Assembly: GCF_029813835.1 (NCBI RefSeq)
Contig: NZ_JARVKV010000005.1
Location: 140,855-204,854, forward strand
Source of the DNA: Streptomyces sp. DH37
GTDB lineage: Bacteria > Actinomycetota > Actinomycetes > Streptomycetales > Streptomycetaceae
Length of the DNA stretch: 64,000 bases
Direction: 5' to 3'
Below are positions 34,250-45,100 of this stretch, piece by piece (position 1 is the first letter of the stretch; each line of letters starts with the position of its first letter). A program made the position numbers and the translations under genes. A model generated the notes under the pieces. That model did no database searches. It worked only from the letters and a program-made list of their open reading frames with translations, and had not been told where the DNA came from.

Positions 34250-35203
34250 TCAGCCCGCGGTCCCGGTCCTGACGAGCGGTGCGTCCCGCGTGAACTCCCG
34301 GAACCCGACGCTGTGGTACAGCCCGCGCGCCTGGGGATGCCCCGGCGCTCCCAGGCAGGCGACCGTCATGTGAGCGGCCCCGGCCGCCCGCGCCAGACGC
34401 ATCCCGTGCAGGAGCATCGCCCGTGCCAGCCCCTGGCGCCGGTAGTCCCGGTGCGTCCCGACCGGCTCGAACTGAGCGGTCCTGTTCGCTTCGTCGAGCC
34501 ACATGATCGTCGAGGACGCCATCGTGCCGTCCGGCGCCTCCACCAGGACGTGCAGGTCGCCGCGGTACCCGTTCGCCTGCCGGACGCCCCGGTAGCCCTC
34601 GGCCGTGTACGCCGAGGGACTCCAGGCGTCCAGATGGGCCTGGACCGCGGCCTCCGGCCCGGCCTCGTCGGCGGTGCGGAACCGGAATCCGTCCGGCAGC
34701 ACCGGCCGCTCCACGTCGGTGAGGTCCCGCTCGTTGAGCTGGGTCCAGGACCCGGCGTCGCCGAGCGAGGCCGGGTCGGTCCCGTAGCCGTGCGCCGCCC
34801 ACCGCCGCAGGGCGAACTCGTCGGCGGCGCTCGGCATCACCGTGCGCTCGAGGCCCGCCGCCGTGCCGTCGTACCAGTCGATCACCTCGTCGACCAGCCC
34901 GGCGTGGTCGGGATGGACCTGATAGGCCAGGTAGGCGCCGGTGACGTCCTTCACCGACCCGTCGTTCCGCCTCACCCGGCGCGGAAGACGGGCCCAGCCC
35001 CACGCCACCGGCTCCCCGCCGGAGAACCACAGCCGGCGCCGCCAGCTCGCGCCGTCGCAGGCGTGCCCCCTGCCCCAGTTCCACGCCAGCTCGCCGAACG
35101 ACGCGTCGCTGTTCACCAGGTCCGGGCGGACGGCGGTGACACGCTGCGCCAGACCCTGCATGAGCTGCACGTCCGCGGCGGTCACAAGCTCGGAGTTCGC
35201 CAT
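34250..35203 (-). CDS. Tandem GNAT-like acetyltransferase
   Basis: A 317-residue protein. Two GNAT-like halves: the first (about 1-140) is degenerate (GAYLAYQVHPDHAGLVDEVI); the second (about 165-317) has a normal acetyl-CoA loop (EPVGTHRDYRRQGLARAML) and ends ARGLYHSVGFREFTRDAPLV. The pattern resembles mycothiol-synthase-type tandem GNATs, but it lacks enough identity to call it MshD. The start ATG at 35201-35203 was chosen by composition; a weak ribosome site precedes it. Confidence 0.85.
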   Translation of the reverse strand: MANSELVTAADVQLMQGLAQRVTAVRPDLVNSDASFGELAWNWGRGHACDGASWRRRLWFSGGEPVAWGWARLPRRVRRNDGSVKDVTGAYLAYQVHPDHAGLVDEVIDWYDGTAAGLERTVMPSAADEFALRRWAAHGYGTDPASLGDAGSWTQLNERDLTDVERPVLPDGFRFRTADEAGPEAAVQAHLDAWSPSAYTAEGYRGVRQANGYRGDLHVLVEAPDGTMASSTIMWLDEANRTAQFEPVGTHRDYRRQGLARAMLLHGMRLARAAGAAHMTVACLGAPGHPQARGLYHSVGFREFTRDAPLVRTGTAG

Positions 35204-35419
35204 GGTGCGCCACTGTGCCAGGACCGCGCAGAGCCGTCGACCCGTTTTCCGGGGCCGCCGACCGCCCGGCGCGAACCGCGCGGAACCCGCCGGCGTCGGC
35301 TCCCGGCCGCCGGGCTCGGGGCCCGGATCCGAGGCGAAGACCAGGGCAGCCATCACCGACCGGACGGCGTCGAGGTGCCGGGTGCCGTAGACCTCGGGCC
35401 ACACCGCGGAACAGGCTCA

Positions 35420-36038
35420 GCAAGAGGCCGTTGGTGCCGCCGTACTCGGCCCCGGACCTTGCGCACCCCGTGGACACCGTGGTTGTCCGTGTGGGCCTTC
35501 CTGATCGGCACGGTCGGTTCGGCGTCGCGGACGGAACGGGCCGGTGCAGGCGGGCGGTGAAGGTGTGACAGAGGGCTCCGTCCGCCACGGTCCCACCCGT
35601 GGCGACGTTGACGTCGTGGCGCAGGTTCTGCCCGGTGTCGCCGATGATCCGCAGCTGGTCGGCGGCCGGGTCGAAGTCCACGCCGAAGAAGGTGCCCCGC
35701 AGGGCGAGGCTCAGCTGGGGTACCTTCGTCGCCTTCGCCTTCGTGTTCGTGGTGTTGACGGTGTGGACGCCGCCGGCGTTGCCGACACCGTAGAGCCGGC
35801 CGTTCCGGACCCGGTAGTCGATGCCCACCAGTGCGGTATCGCCCGTGAGGCCCCTGATGGTCATCGTGGAGGTGGGACTGCCGGGCCGGTGGGTACGGAA
35901 CTGCACCAGCCGCTGATCGCTGGTCAGACCGGTCACTGTCAGGCTGCCGCCAGGCCGCTGGGCTGAGTCGGTGGCCAGTGCGGGAGCGGAGGTGGGCAGG
36001 GCGGCGGTCAGTACCGCCGCCGGAACCGCCTTGCGCAC
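35420..36038 (-). pseudogene. Truncated and frameshifted DUF4394 secreted protein
   Basis: From a GTG at 36036-36038 the frame reads a signal-like segment (RKAVPAAVLTAALPTSAPAL) and then strong DUF4394 blocks: GLTGDTALVGIDYRVRNGRL, YGVGNAGGVHTVNTTN, TFFGVDFDPAADQLRIIGDT and GQNLRHDVNVATGG. Around 35540 the reading frame shifts and the remaining half of the domain is lost into unrelated sequence near the tandem GNAT start. DUF4394 proteins are secreted beta-propeller-like proteins of unknown role. This copy is broken. Confidence 0.7.
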
Positions 36039-36799
36039 GAGGTCTTCGCGGAGTCGAACCGTCCGCAGGTCGGGCGCTGCTCCCACGAGACAACCATCCC
36101 CGAGAACGGTGCGCACGCCCGGTGAGGCCGTCCGGGGTCCGTGGTGCCGACACCGGCACGACAACCGCTGCCCCGGTCCCACGCCCACCCGGGGCTCCTC
36201 CATCGACCGCGGCAAGTGCGCGCCTCCGGCCGACTGCGCCCGGATCACCGACCCCAAGTCCTCGCCGGTCCCGCGTTGACCACCTCGCAACTCGGTTTCG
36301 GGCCGTCCCCGGGGCTGGATCCGGATGTGCCCGAGCCGCTGGCCGGACGGTGCGGGAACGCACGAGGCGCTTGTTGGTACCGCCTCGTCGGCCAGGACGT
36401 ACCCGCGGTGAGCGATGTGGCCGCTGTCGGTGGCCAGCCGAGGAGCAGTTCACGCCTTCATCGGATGCCCGGCTCCCTGCAAACATCCGGCGGTACTTCA
36501 ATTCCTCTTGGAGCCCATCACCGGGGTCATCACCGAAACCTCTGATTCCTTCAACCCGGCGACATCGAGGCAAGAAGGTGGCCCAGGCCTCCCGGATGGC
36601 ATGTTCTTGGTCCGGACGGACGCGTCCGAACAAGCGAAACAGACATACCCGAATTGATGCTGTGAGCTGCGCTCTCATGCCGGACAGGCTAATCACCCAA
36701 CGGTGGCAGTCCTGTCCTCTGCGGGACGAAGCGGTAAAAATCTGTGCCCGACGGATCCGTCCAGGATCCAACCCACATCTATGGACAAGGATTCATGAC
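36039..36799. other. Gene-free spacer before the Gly/His/Asn-rich protein
   Basis: No gene is supported. A plus-strand frame ending at 36279 (SSIDRGKCAPPADCARITDP) looks protein-like and may be the C-terminal stub of a lost gene. GGACGCGTCC (near 36626) is a 10-base palindrome. The GC content drops in 36400-36800 relative to the flanks. Confidence 0.35.
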
Positions 36800-37375
36800 A
36801 TGCGCAAGCTCACTCGTCGGGCTGTCGCCGGTGCCATGGCCGCCCCGCTGATGCTGGCCGCTCTGGCCGGCGTCTCCGTGGCCGACTCCTCCAGCTACCA
36901 CAAGAGCACCACCAGCGCCGACAAGCACGGGGCTCGTACCAAGACCGTCAAGTCCGACGCTTCCACCGGCGGCAACGGCGGTCACGGCAACGGTGGCTAC
37001 GGCAACGGCGGTCACGGCAATGGTGGTGACTCCTCCAGCTACCGCAAGGCCACCACCAGTGCCGACAAGCACGGGGCTCGTACCAAGACCGTCAAGTCCG
37101 ACGCTTCCACCGGCGGCAACGGCGGTCACGGCAACGGCGGTCACGGTAACGACGGCCGCGGCAACGGCGGTCACGGCAACGGTGGCTACGGCAGCGACGG
37201 TCACGGTAACGACGGCCGCGGCAACGACGGTCACGGTAACGGTGGCTACGGCAACGGCGGTCACGGTAACGGTGGCTACGGTCACGACGGCTACGGTCAC
37301 GGCGGCAGCATCTACAGCCTGAGTGGCTACGGTCAGAAGGACATCACCGTCTGGTTCGACAGCATGTTCAACTGA
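36800..37375 (+). CDS. Secreted Gly/His/Asn-rich repeat protein
   Basis: A 191-residue protein. Signal peptide MRKLTRRAVAGAMAAPLMLA, then cleavage near SVADSSS. Two 48-residue repeats follow, each with a conserved head (SADKHGARTKTVKSDASTGG) and a tail of GHGNGG/GYGNGG units. A longer, degenerate array of GHGNDGRGN, GHGNGGYGN and GYGHDGYGH units comes next, then a non-repetitive end (SIYSLSGYGQKDITVWFDSM). Regular His in Gly/Asn context suggests metal binding or a cell-surface or wall role; this is inference. I recognise no characterised relative. AAGGA lies 9 bases before the ATG. Confidence 0.85.
   Translation: MRKLTRRAVAGAMAAPLMLAALAGVSVADSSSYHKSTTSADKHGARTKTVKSDASTGGNGGHGNGGYGNGGHGNGGDSSSYRKATTSADKHGARTKTVKSDASTGGNGGHGNGGHGNDGRGNGGHGNGGYGSDGHGNDGRGNDGHGNGGYGNGGHGNGGYGHDGYGHGGSIYSLSGYGQKDITVWFDSMFN
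36884..37171 (+). repeat. Two 144-bp direct repeats inside the Gly-rich gene
   Basis: The segment beginning GACTCCTCCAGCTACC at 36884 recurs at 37028, an exact 144-base period (48 codons). The first 90 bases or so of each unit are nearly identical, which indicates a recent in-frame duplication. Length variation between strains is expected here. Confidence 0.85.
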
Positions 37376-37676
37376 CCTTCGCTCGGGCGGCTCCGTTTGA
37401 GCAGCCGATGGACTGAGCAAGGCCGGACGTATTGTGGATCGTGCAGCTGATGTGTCCAGCCGGGAGTGCGTGGAAGTCGGCAGCGGCCGTCTTCCGTCGC
37501 GATGTGCTTGGTGAGAAGGCCGGGAGGCTCGGGGAAGAGCCGGTGAGGAAACCAACCGCCTTTCGGTGGCGTGCCCCGGCCGGAGCCTTGAACAGCTCCG
37601 GTGACCCGAATGCCGAAAAGCCAAGCAGGACGACCGTGGCATGATTCGCTCGCCGGAGCCAGATGGGCCGAGTGTT

Positions 37677-37716
37677 CCGGCCGCTCTTTATGGACAGAGA
37701 GCGGCCGGGGCCTTTT
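37677..37716 (+). terminator. Intrinsic terminator with T-run
   Basis: CCGGCCGCTCT (37677-37687) pairs with AGAGCGGCCGG (37698-37708) around a 10-base loop, followed within 5 bases by TTTT (37713-37716). It is the most canonical rho-independent terminator in the window. The nearest upstream plus-strand gene is the Gly/His/Asn-rich protein 300 bases away, so it may end that transcript or an unannotated small RNA. Confidence 0.7.
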
Positions 37717-37937
37717 ATGAGGACGCTGGTGCAGGAATGCGCCCGGGGCTGTGCACTCGTCCTTTCCCGAGTCGCAGGATCGATGAGAAACGTTCACCAG
37801 CTTGGGACACCCGGGTGTACTCCATCCCCTCTGGTCGCGGCTGCCACCCCGGCCCAGGGATCGCAGAGAGTTGACCTGCCGGTTCGATCTCGGCTGGTCC
37901 ACAGCAGTCGCCCGAACAGGTCCGTAAGGACCCGGAC

Positions 37938-38304
37938 GTTCATCCCGTGCCGCCTGTGCTTCCAGGAGCCGTGTGCCCGTACAGACCTCCGGGGCGTCCG
38001 ATGACGTCAGCGCCGTCACGGTCGCCGGAGCCGAGCCACACCGCTCGGCCGGTACGGGCACGTCGGTGAGCTGGCCGTCCGGCCGGGCCTGATCGGCTCC
38101 GCCGACCGCCCACCGGTGGCGGAACCGCTCGGGTTCGATGCCCTGTCCGGCCGCCCACCGGCAGTACGCGTGCCACACCACCGACGGCGAGTGGCAGACG
38201 CCCTCGCGGGAGCCGCGGACGCAGGCGCGGGTGAGGTCCTCGACGGTGAAGCGGGCCAGCCGGGTACTGACCCCGGCGCGCAGCGGCCTCCGTACGGGCG
38301 GCAT
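37938..38304 (-). other. Weak protein-like frame, possible gene remnant
   Basis: A minus-strand frame reads RLARFTVEDLTRACVRGSRE, GVCHSPSVVWHAYCRWAAGQ, GIEPERFRHRW. It has balanced composition unlike the usual shadows, but no ribosome site, clear end or recognised family. The wider gap 37376-38781 otherwise has only a terminator and a short CACACCCCG microsatellite (about 38375-38405). Confidence 0.2.
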
Positions 38305-38781
38305 ATCCCCGGTGGCCCCGAGCGCATCCCCCGAAACCAGACCGAGCAGCAGACCACGGCCCCGGAACACCGCCGGCACACCCCGCACACCCCGCACACC
38401 CCACGCGAAAACCCCGTGGGAGACGGCCGGATGGAGCCAGGGCCGCGAACGGGCGACGCTCGCTGAGAGCACCAGGTGAGCCGGTCGTGGAACGTCGCGC
38501 CGACGGACGCGTTGTCCCGGCAGCGGATGGTCACGCTGATCCTGTCGTCAGCGCCATGGTCCGCGGAGGTCACGGGCGGAACGCCGGGCCGTGTCCCGAA
38601 GCCGGCCTCCCCGCCGCGTGGCCGACGGTCCTGCCCGGCTACCCGGACGGGGCCGGCCCCGAAATCATCTCGCCCACGCTCGCCTCGTCCGGTACGGTCG
38701 CGGGGTTGTTCTCGCTGCCGGGGCCCATGGGGTTCGCGTGTGGCCTCCCCGGCGGTTCCCAGGTGGAGGGCAGGTTTCTTT

Positions 38782-39162
38782 ATGGCATGTCGTATCAGTG
38801 AACTCGTGCTCGGTTGCCGCGATCCCGAGGCGCTGGCGCGGTTCTGGTGCGAGGTCCTGGACTTCGTCGTGCTCGATCGCGAGGACGACGGCTCGTTGGA
38901 GATCGGGCCGCGCGAAGGGTTCGGTGGTCCGCAGCCGACGATCATCCTCAGCCGCAGGGACGAGCCGGAGAAGGGGAAGTCCCGGCTGCACATCGACGTC
39001 AACGTCACCGACCGCGATCAGGACGCCGAGCTCGAACGCCTTCTGAAGCTCGGTGCGCGCCCGGCCGACATCGGTCAGACGGGGGAGGAGCAGTGGCATG
39101 TCCTGGCCGACCCCGAAGGCAATGAGTTCTGCCTGCTCAAGGCCCGCCTCGCCCCGCTCTGA
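38782..39162 (+). CDS. VOC-family (glyoxalase-like) protein
   Basis: A 126-residue single VOC unit with two beta-alpha-beta-beta-beta modules: ISELVLGCRDPEALARFWCE and SRLHIDVNVTDRDQDAELER, ending HVLADPEGNEFCLLKARLAP with the usual metal-ligand Glu. Such proteins dimerise to form a metal-dependent enzyme or a drug-binding pocket. Substrate unknown. The ATG at 38782 was chosen by homology of the MACRISELVLG start. Confidence 0.88.
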   Translation: MACRISELVLGCRDPEALARFWCEVLDFVVLDREDDGSLEIGPREGFGGPQPTIILSRRDEPEKGKSRLHIDVNVTDRDQDAELERLLKLGARPADIGQTGEEQWHVLADPEGNEFCLLKARLAPL

Positions 39163-39975
39163 CGCTCCTCGGCCACGCCAGGGCGCCAGGCGCCCAGGGG
39201 CTGCCGCGAGGTCCGGTGTGGCGGGCGTGTCCCGATCGTGGAGCGAGTGAGGTCTCCGGTGGGGGCTCATCGACCAGGGACGACCCGAACACCGGAGACC
39301 TCGTGGTCACCCCGGCGGTGACGAGACGGCTTGGCGTGGCCGGTGAGCAGGGGCGCGGCAAGAGCCGCCCGGTGGCCCCTCGGCAGAGCCGGACGACCAC
39401 GCGCCGGAACGCTCCCGCGGCGGGCCGACCACCAGGATCACCTGGCCCGTGAGCAGGGCCGGAAGGTGCTGTCCCCGGTCGTGGCCGCCGGCCGCCGCGG
39501 CTCGCCCCGGTTCCGGACCGTCCTGGGCGGCCCACGGGGGAGAAGGGGGTTGTCGCCCCCGCCCCGGCCACCGAGACCTTCGCGGCCCCGGGAATCGGCA
39601 TCGGCAGTCGGCAGTGGGCCGGCGCCCCCTTCCGCCCGCGCACCGGGGGAAGCCCGGGCAGCGTGCCGCCGAGGTCTCCCTCCTGGTCCTCAAGCCCCTT
39701 CTGGCGTCTCTTGCCGGGAGGTTCCGGTCGAACTCCGCTTCGGGGCGAAGGCGCCGGACGGCGCGAGGGGTTCCAGACGTGGAGAATCGACGCACCCCTC
39801 GGCCTCCGGCCCGCCACCGTCCTCGTGCCCCGGCGCCGGAGTGCTCGGGCTCGGCCGGACGCCCGGGACCGCCGGGCGTGCGCGCTGCCCGCTGGCCGAC
39901 TGCTCCCGCCCGGCGCCCCGCCGTGTCGGCCGCGGCCCGGTGCCTTCTCCACCGGCGGTGGCACCCGGGCCGCGC
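39163..39975. other. Gene-free stretch with an inverted repeat, possible insertion-sequence scar
   Basis: A 13-bp perfect inverted repeat, GAGGTCTCCGGTG (39249-39261) with its complement (39290-39302), sits near the left end and resembles sequence found before IS110-type transposase genes. Downstream frames are broken and Arg/Pro-rich; none is a convincing gene. Confidence 0.4.
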
Positions 39976-41919
39976 TCACAGCAGGAGCAGTACGGCAGCC
40001 GCCCACAGCACGGACAGGGCGACGACGACCGGGCCGATGGGCATGCCCTGCTCGGCCGGTGCAGCGTCCCCGGCCGGGCGCAGCTTCGGGCGGTGCAGCA
40101 GGGCGCGTATCTCCTCGGCCGCCCGGGCGGCCGAGGGGCGGCGCCCGGTCCCGCGCCCGGCCAGCCCCAGGCCCACGGGTGAGAGGTCCAGTCCCTCGTT
40201 CCCGGTCAGCCGGAAGCGGAGCCGGTCCGCGGTGTGCTCGACGCCGCCGAGCCGTTCCCACGGGACGCGGCGGACCCGCCAGGCCCCGGTCACCCACAGA
40301 CCCCCGTGGTCCGCCGTGACGCGCCAGCCGAACGCGGTGGAGACCGAGCCGATCAGCCAGGGCAGCCCCAGCACCAGCACCAGCGTCTGCCAGGAGGACC
40401 AGGAGAGGCCGTCGTCGAGGACGGCCCAGGTGAGGCCGCCCTCCAGCAACAGCAGGAACACCCCGAGGGCCCGGGAGCCGAGGTCCGCCGACCAGGTCCG
40501 CGGACCGTCCGCCGGTTCCATGGCGGCGGCGACCTCCTCGACCGGGCGGTCGGCGTCGGCGCGTCCACGGGGCCGGGCCCCGGCGCCCCGGACACCGCGG
40601 AGGCCGGCGACGGCCGGCTTCACGGGGGTGACGCTGCACTCCACGACCGGTTCGCCGCCCTCCGCGGTGAGGACGACGACCTCGGCGCCCGGATACGGGG
40701 CGCCGAACAGCAGCGCCTCGCGCAGCGGCGGCGGGGGGCCGGTGCCCCGGCACGCGTCGGCGATCTCCCTCAGCTCCCGGGCGAGTTCCTCCTTCACCTC
40801 CGCCAGGTCCTCCGCGGTGGGTCCCGCACTGTCGCCGTCCCGGCCGTCCTCCCCGTACTCGTCCCCGTTCTCCTCCCAGTCCTCGTCCTCGAAGGAGTGA
40901 AGGGAGTGGAAGTGCAGGACGGGCGTGGCGGCGGCGGGGTCGTCGGCCGCGTACACCCAGGTCCGCCCGTCCTCGTGCCCCTCGCGGACGAGTACCCGCA
41001 GCACCGGCACCCGCCCCCGGCGCAGCCGGAGCGAACGCCCGCGCCCCACCGCGCCGTTGACCGCGAACGCCACCCCCGGCACGCCGGCCGCCAGCATCAG
41101 CGACTCCCAGCCGAAGACGTCGTACGGCTCCGAGACCAGGAGCAGCCGGTCGCCGTCGGTCAGGAGCTCCACGGTGGTGCCGGGCGGGTAGTCCTCGGGA
41201 TAGTCCGTCTCCACCCGGTAGGTGCGGTTCCCGGCGGCGGCCGTCAGGACGTGGGCGTCCTCGTCGTTCCCGCCCGCCTCGGTGACCGCGGCGGTGAGCC
41301 GCTCGGCCCCGGCGGCCCACTTCTCGTACGCGTCGATCTCCTCCAGCGTCTGCCACAGACCGAGTCCGGCCGCCGCCAGCAGCGGCGCGGCGAGCATGAA
41401 GGAGAACCGGCCGCGCCGGAAGGCGAGGGCCGCGGCCGGCAGCGGGTGACCGGCGGGACCCGCGGCCCGCTCGGCGTGCAGCCGCTGCCGCCCGGCGGCG
41501 GCCAGCCGGTGGAGCAGCGCCGCCGCCGTCCAGCCGGCGGCGGCCGACAGGGCCAGTCCCGACGGATCCAGCAGACCGGCGAAGCCCCCCTCCTCCACCG
41601 CGGTGCCCGCGAGGATCACGCCCAGCCCGGTGAGGGCCAACCGCGGCTGCCGCCAGACCCAGTACAGGGTCAGCAGGACGACGGCCGTGAAGGCCAGGCC
41701 CCACCAGTCGGCACCGCAGGGCTCGGTCGCGGTGCACGGCGGGAGGGGCGCCGCCGCCGTGCACCACACGGCGGCGGCCAGCAGCCCGAGGAAGGACCAC
41801 AGCGGATGCGCCCAGCGCGCCGGGGCGGCGGCCAGCCAGCGCCCGGTGTCCGCCGACCGCCAGGGACGGGCACCGGGCGGTGTCCACTCGGGCGGCAGGG
41901 AGATGAAGGGTGTGCTCAC
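39976..41919 (-). CDS. Large hypothetical membrane protein
   Basis: A 647-residue protein. Hydrophobic segments cluster near residues 35-60, 75-110, 130-155, 180-200 and 290-310, then a large soluble stretch with an acidic run (SFEDEDWEENGDEYGEDGRD) and a Pro-rich part. Two further membrane segments (FLLLLEGGLTWAVLDDGLSW, TLVLVLGLPWLIGSVS) and a PH-like domain (GWRVTADHGGLWVTGAWRVR) follow, then a terminal membrane helix. The GTG at 41917-41919 is the best start. The layout resembles Streptomyces PH-domain membrane proteins of unknown role. Confidence 0.75.
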   Translation of the reverse strand: MSTPFISLPPEWTPPGARPWRSADTGRWLAAAPARWAHPLWSFLGLLAAAVWCTAAAPLPPCTATEPCGADWWGLAFTAVVLLTLYWVWRQPRLALTGLGVILAGTAVEEGGFAGLLDPSGLALSAAAGWTAAALLHRLAAAGRQRLHAERAAGPAGHPLPAAALAFRRGRFSFMLAAPLLAAAGLGLWQTLEEIDAYEKWAAGAERLTAAVTEAGGNDEDAHVLTAAAGNRTYRVETDYPEDYPPGTTVELLTDGDRLLLVSEPYDVFGWESLMLAAGVPGVAFAVNGAVGRGRSLRLRRGRVPVLRVLVREGHEDGRTWVYAADDPAAATPVLHFHSLHSFEDEDWEENGDEYGEDGRDGDSAGPTAEDLAEVKEELARELREIADACRGTGPPPPLREALLFGAPYPGAEVVVLTAEGGEPVVECSVTPVKPAVAGLRGVRGAGARPRGRADADRPVEEVAAAMEPADGPRTWSADLGSRALGVFLLLLEGGLTWAVLDDGLSWSSWQTLVLVLGLPWLIGSVSTAFGWRVTADHGGLWVTGAWRVRRVPWERLGGVEHTADRLRFRLTGNEGLDLSPVGLGLAGRGTGRRPSAARAAEEIRALLHRPKLRPAGDAAPAEQGMPIGPVVVALSVLWAAAVLLLL

Positions 41920-42180
41920 CCGCGCATTATCGACGCCCCACGCCGGTGCGGGACGGCCGGGCCGACGGCGGCCACCACGGCCACCGCGGCACCGGCCTGC
42001 CCGTCCCGCACCACCGCCTGTCCGAGCGCCTTCCGCCGGTCGCGGTCCCTGCCGCGTGCGGTCGGCACCCCCGGCGAGCGGGCCCCGCCGCAGTCGGGGG
42101 TGCACCGGGCACGCTCCGCGCATGGGACGGCCCGACGGGCGTGGCCGTCCCATGCGCGGCCGGTCGCGGGGCGCGGTCGA

Positions 42181-45100
42181 TCAACTCAGCGGTTCCACCC
42201 ACACGTTGCGGTAGCGGACCTTGTTGCCGTGGTCCTGGAGCCTGATCGGTCCGGTGGCCGGGCCTTCGGCGATGCCGCCGCCGGTCGGTCCGTCGACGGC
42301 CACGTCGTCGTGGACCGTCGTGCCGTTCCACACCACCGTGACCCGGGCCTTCTCGGTCATCTCCCCGGCGCCGTCGTAGCGCGCGGCCCGGAAGACGATG
42401 TCGTACGACTGCCAGGTCCCGGGCGGCGACGACGCGTTGGTGTCGGCCGCCTTCCGGTCGTAGATGGCGCCGGCCTCGTTGTCGGCGAGGGTGGGCACTC
42501 CGTAGGAGTCGAGGATCTGGATCTCGTAGCGGTTCTGGAGGTAGACGCCGCTGTTGCCGCGGTCCTGGCCGGTGACGTCGTCGGGGAGTTCGGGGACCCG
42601 GAACTCGACGTGCAGCCGGTGGTCGCCGAAGTTCTGCTTGGTGCGGATGTCCCCGCAGCACACCTCGATCGAGTCCCCCTCGGTCCGGGGCCATTCGACC
42701 GCGCGGCCGTCGGTGTGCTGCCACTGCGACAGGCTGCCGCCGTCGAACAGGTTGACGCGTTCTCCGGGGCGGTTGACGTGAATCATGTCGAGGTTGACGT
42801 GGCCGTCGTCGCCGTCGTCGTACCGGTAGGCGATGGTGTTGACGCCCTTGCGCAACGTCAGCCTCTCGCTCCGCGTCGCCCAGGTGTCCCAGCCGGCGGT
42901 CGGCGGCAGCACCGTCCGTCGGACCTTGTTCCCGTTGACGTAGAGGCTGATCTTCTTGCTGCCGTGGAAGGGGTGCGGGCCGTTGGCGTAGCGCAGTCCC
43001 ACGTCGTACGTGCCCTTCCTGGCGATGTCGACGCGGAAGGTGGTGGTGGCGCCGGGGGTGCCGTAGCGGTCCACGAAGCCGCCGCCGGAGTAGCCCTGGT
43101 GGTCCTTGTTGATGCCGGCGCCGCCGCTGAGCCCGGCCTCCTCCGCCTCGTAGGCGGTGACGGGCACCTCCTTGCCGGGGATCGCGTTGAGGGTGTACCA
43201 GGCCTCGGTGCTCCACAGGGTCTCGCCGTTGTCCGCGGTGAAGGGACGCGGGGAGCGGATGTGCACCACGCGGTCGGTCTCGAGCCCGGGGATCTCCAGC
43301 CGGACCCGCTTGCGGTCGTCCGAGACGACGGCGCGGGACACCGTCAGCGGCTCCTCGTCGATCTTCGGGCCGCCGTACTCGGGCGTGGGCGAGTAGCGCC
43401 ACTGGCGGACCTGGTAGCTCCGGGCGAGCTTGTCGACGGTCTCCGGGGAGAGGGGCCGGGTGTACGTGAGGACGAAGCCGTTGCCCGTGGCGCGCATCGA
43501 GTGGATGTCGAAGGCGTTGGTGCCGTTCGGGGTCAGCTTCTGAAGGCCGAAACGGAGCTTGCCTTCCTGGCCCCAGTTGCCGTCGGCGCCGAGGCCGCCG
43601 ACGTAGATCGCGCCGTCGGGACCGACGCTGATGCGGTTGACGCCCGCCTCCAGGCCCTGGGTGTGGCGGAAGACGGCGCCCTGGTACTCACCGTCGACCT
43701 TCTCCAGGCTCGCGCGCTGCAGTCCGCCGTAGGTGACGTCGCCGAAGACCATCTGCCCGGCGAAGGGCCCCTTCTTCAGCATGAGCGGTGTGCTGGGCGA
43801 GTTGGCGATCTCGTTCTGCGGCAGCCACAGGACCGGCTTGGTCACCGGGCGGTCGTCGAAGGGGCCGGGCCGGAAGGGGGCGTTCTCGCCCGTGCCGTCC
43901 CGGTACCGCGTGTAGTGGTTGAAGAAGCGGTCCTGCTTGATGTGCACCAGCTTCGAGGAGGGCAGCCAGCCGCCCTGGTTGTCGGTGACGAAGACGCCCT
44001 TGTCCGGGCCCCAGCCGATGCCGTTGGGAGTGCGCAGGCCGCCGGCGACGTAGGAGACCTCGCCGGTCGCCTTGTCGACCTTGATGGTCGTGCCGCGGCC
44101 GCCCTCGGCCGGTTGCGGATCGGTCGTGGCGCCGCCGTAGTTGATGGAGACCGACAGGTTCAGGTAGAAGCTGCCCTTGTCGTAGAGCAGGCCGAAGGCG
44201 AACTCGTGGAAGTTGCCGCCGTAGGGCCAGGAGGCGATCCTCTTCTTCTCGTCGGCGACTTCGTCGCCGTCGTGGTCGTTCAGCTCGGTCAGCTGGTGCT
44301 TCTCCGAGACGTACAGCCTGCCGTCGACGTACTTGATGCCCATGGGCTCCTTGAGCCCCGAGGCGACCTTCTTGACCGTGACCTTCTCCGGGCCGGTGTC
44401 CCCGGTGACGTTGTCCAGGAGGTAGACCTCCCCGTCGGTGGTCTCGCTCTCTCCCCAGGTGGACACGGCCAGTCTGCCGTCCGGCAGCCAGTCCATGGCG
44501 GAGACCTTGGGCTCGAAACCGGCGGGACGCAGGTCGGTGAGGGTGTAGTTCGGGTGGACGTCGGCCAGCGGCAGGCCGTCGCCCGGGCTGTCCCGGCCGC
44601 CGACGCACTCCTTGCGGCCGGGCGCGGTGACGCGCACGACTCCGGCGTCGGTGCTCAGCGCCGAGTTGGGCACGAGGGTGAAGTCCGCGGCGCCGGGCGG
44701 CTTCCACTGGAGGGTGAGCTGCTGGCCGCCGCCCGCCTCGAAGTGCTCGATGCGCAGCGGGTGCAGGCCGGCGGTCAGGTCGGCGGTGCCGTCCTTGGGC
44801 TCGGCGCCGTGCAGGCCGTCGTGGTCGATGACCTCCCGGTCGCCGATGTGCAGGCGTGAGCCGTCGTCGCTGATCAGACGGAAGGCGTACGTGCCGTCCT
44901 GCGGGATCCGGAGGTTCCCGACGGCGTGGGAGACGAAGTTGCCGGCCATGCCGAAGTCCGCGTCCGTCGTCCAGTCGACGGTGGGCATCAGCTTGTCGAT
45001 GTTGGGCGTCTGGCCGCCCTTCAGCTCGCAGATCTCCTTCAGGGGCACCTGCACGTCGAAGACGCGCAGCGTCACTCCGGGTTCCTGCGGCGGGATGTCC

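Noticed and set aside
36950..37310. Regularly spaced short repeats that might suggest a CRISPR array.
   Set aside because: The repeats are in frame, encode GHGNGG/GYGNGG units, have no unique spacers and lie inside a secreted protein gene. No cas genes are present.
38375..38405. CACACCCCG tandem repeat as a regulatory or phase-variable element.
   Set aside because: Only about three short units in a gene-free stretch, with no promoter or start codon next to it.
40234..44859. A 1541-codon plus-strand open frame.
   Set aside because: It is antisense to the membrane protein and the PA14 fusion. Its composition (Val/Gly/Asp/Arg-rich, no domains) is that of a GC-rich shadow frame.
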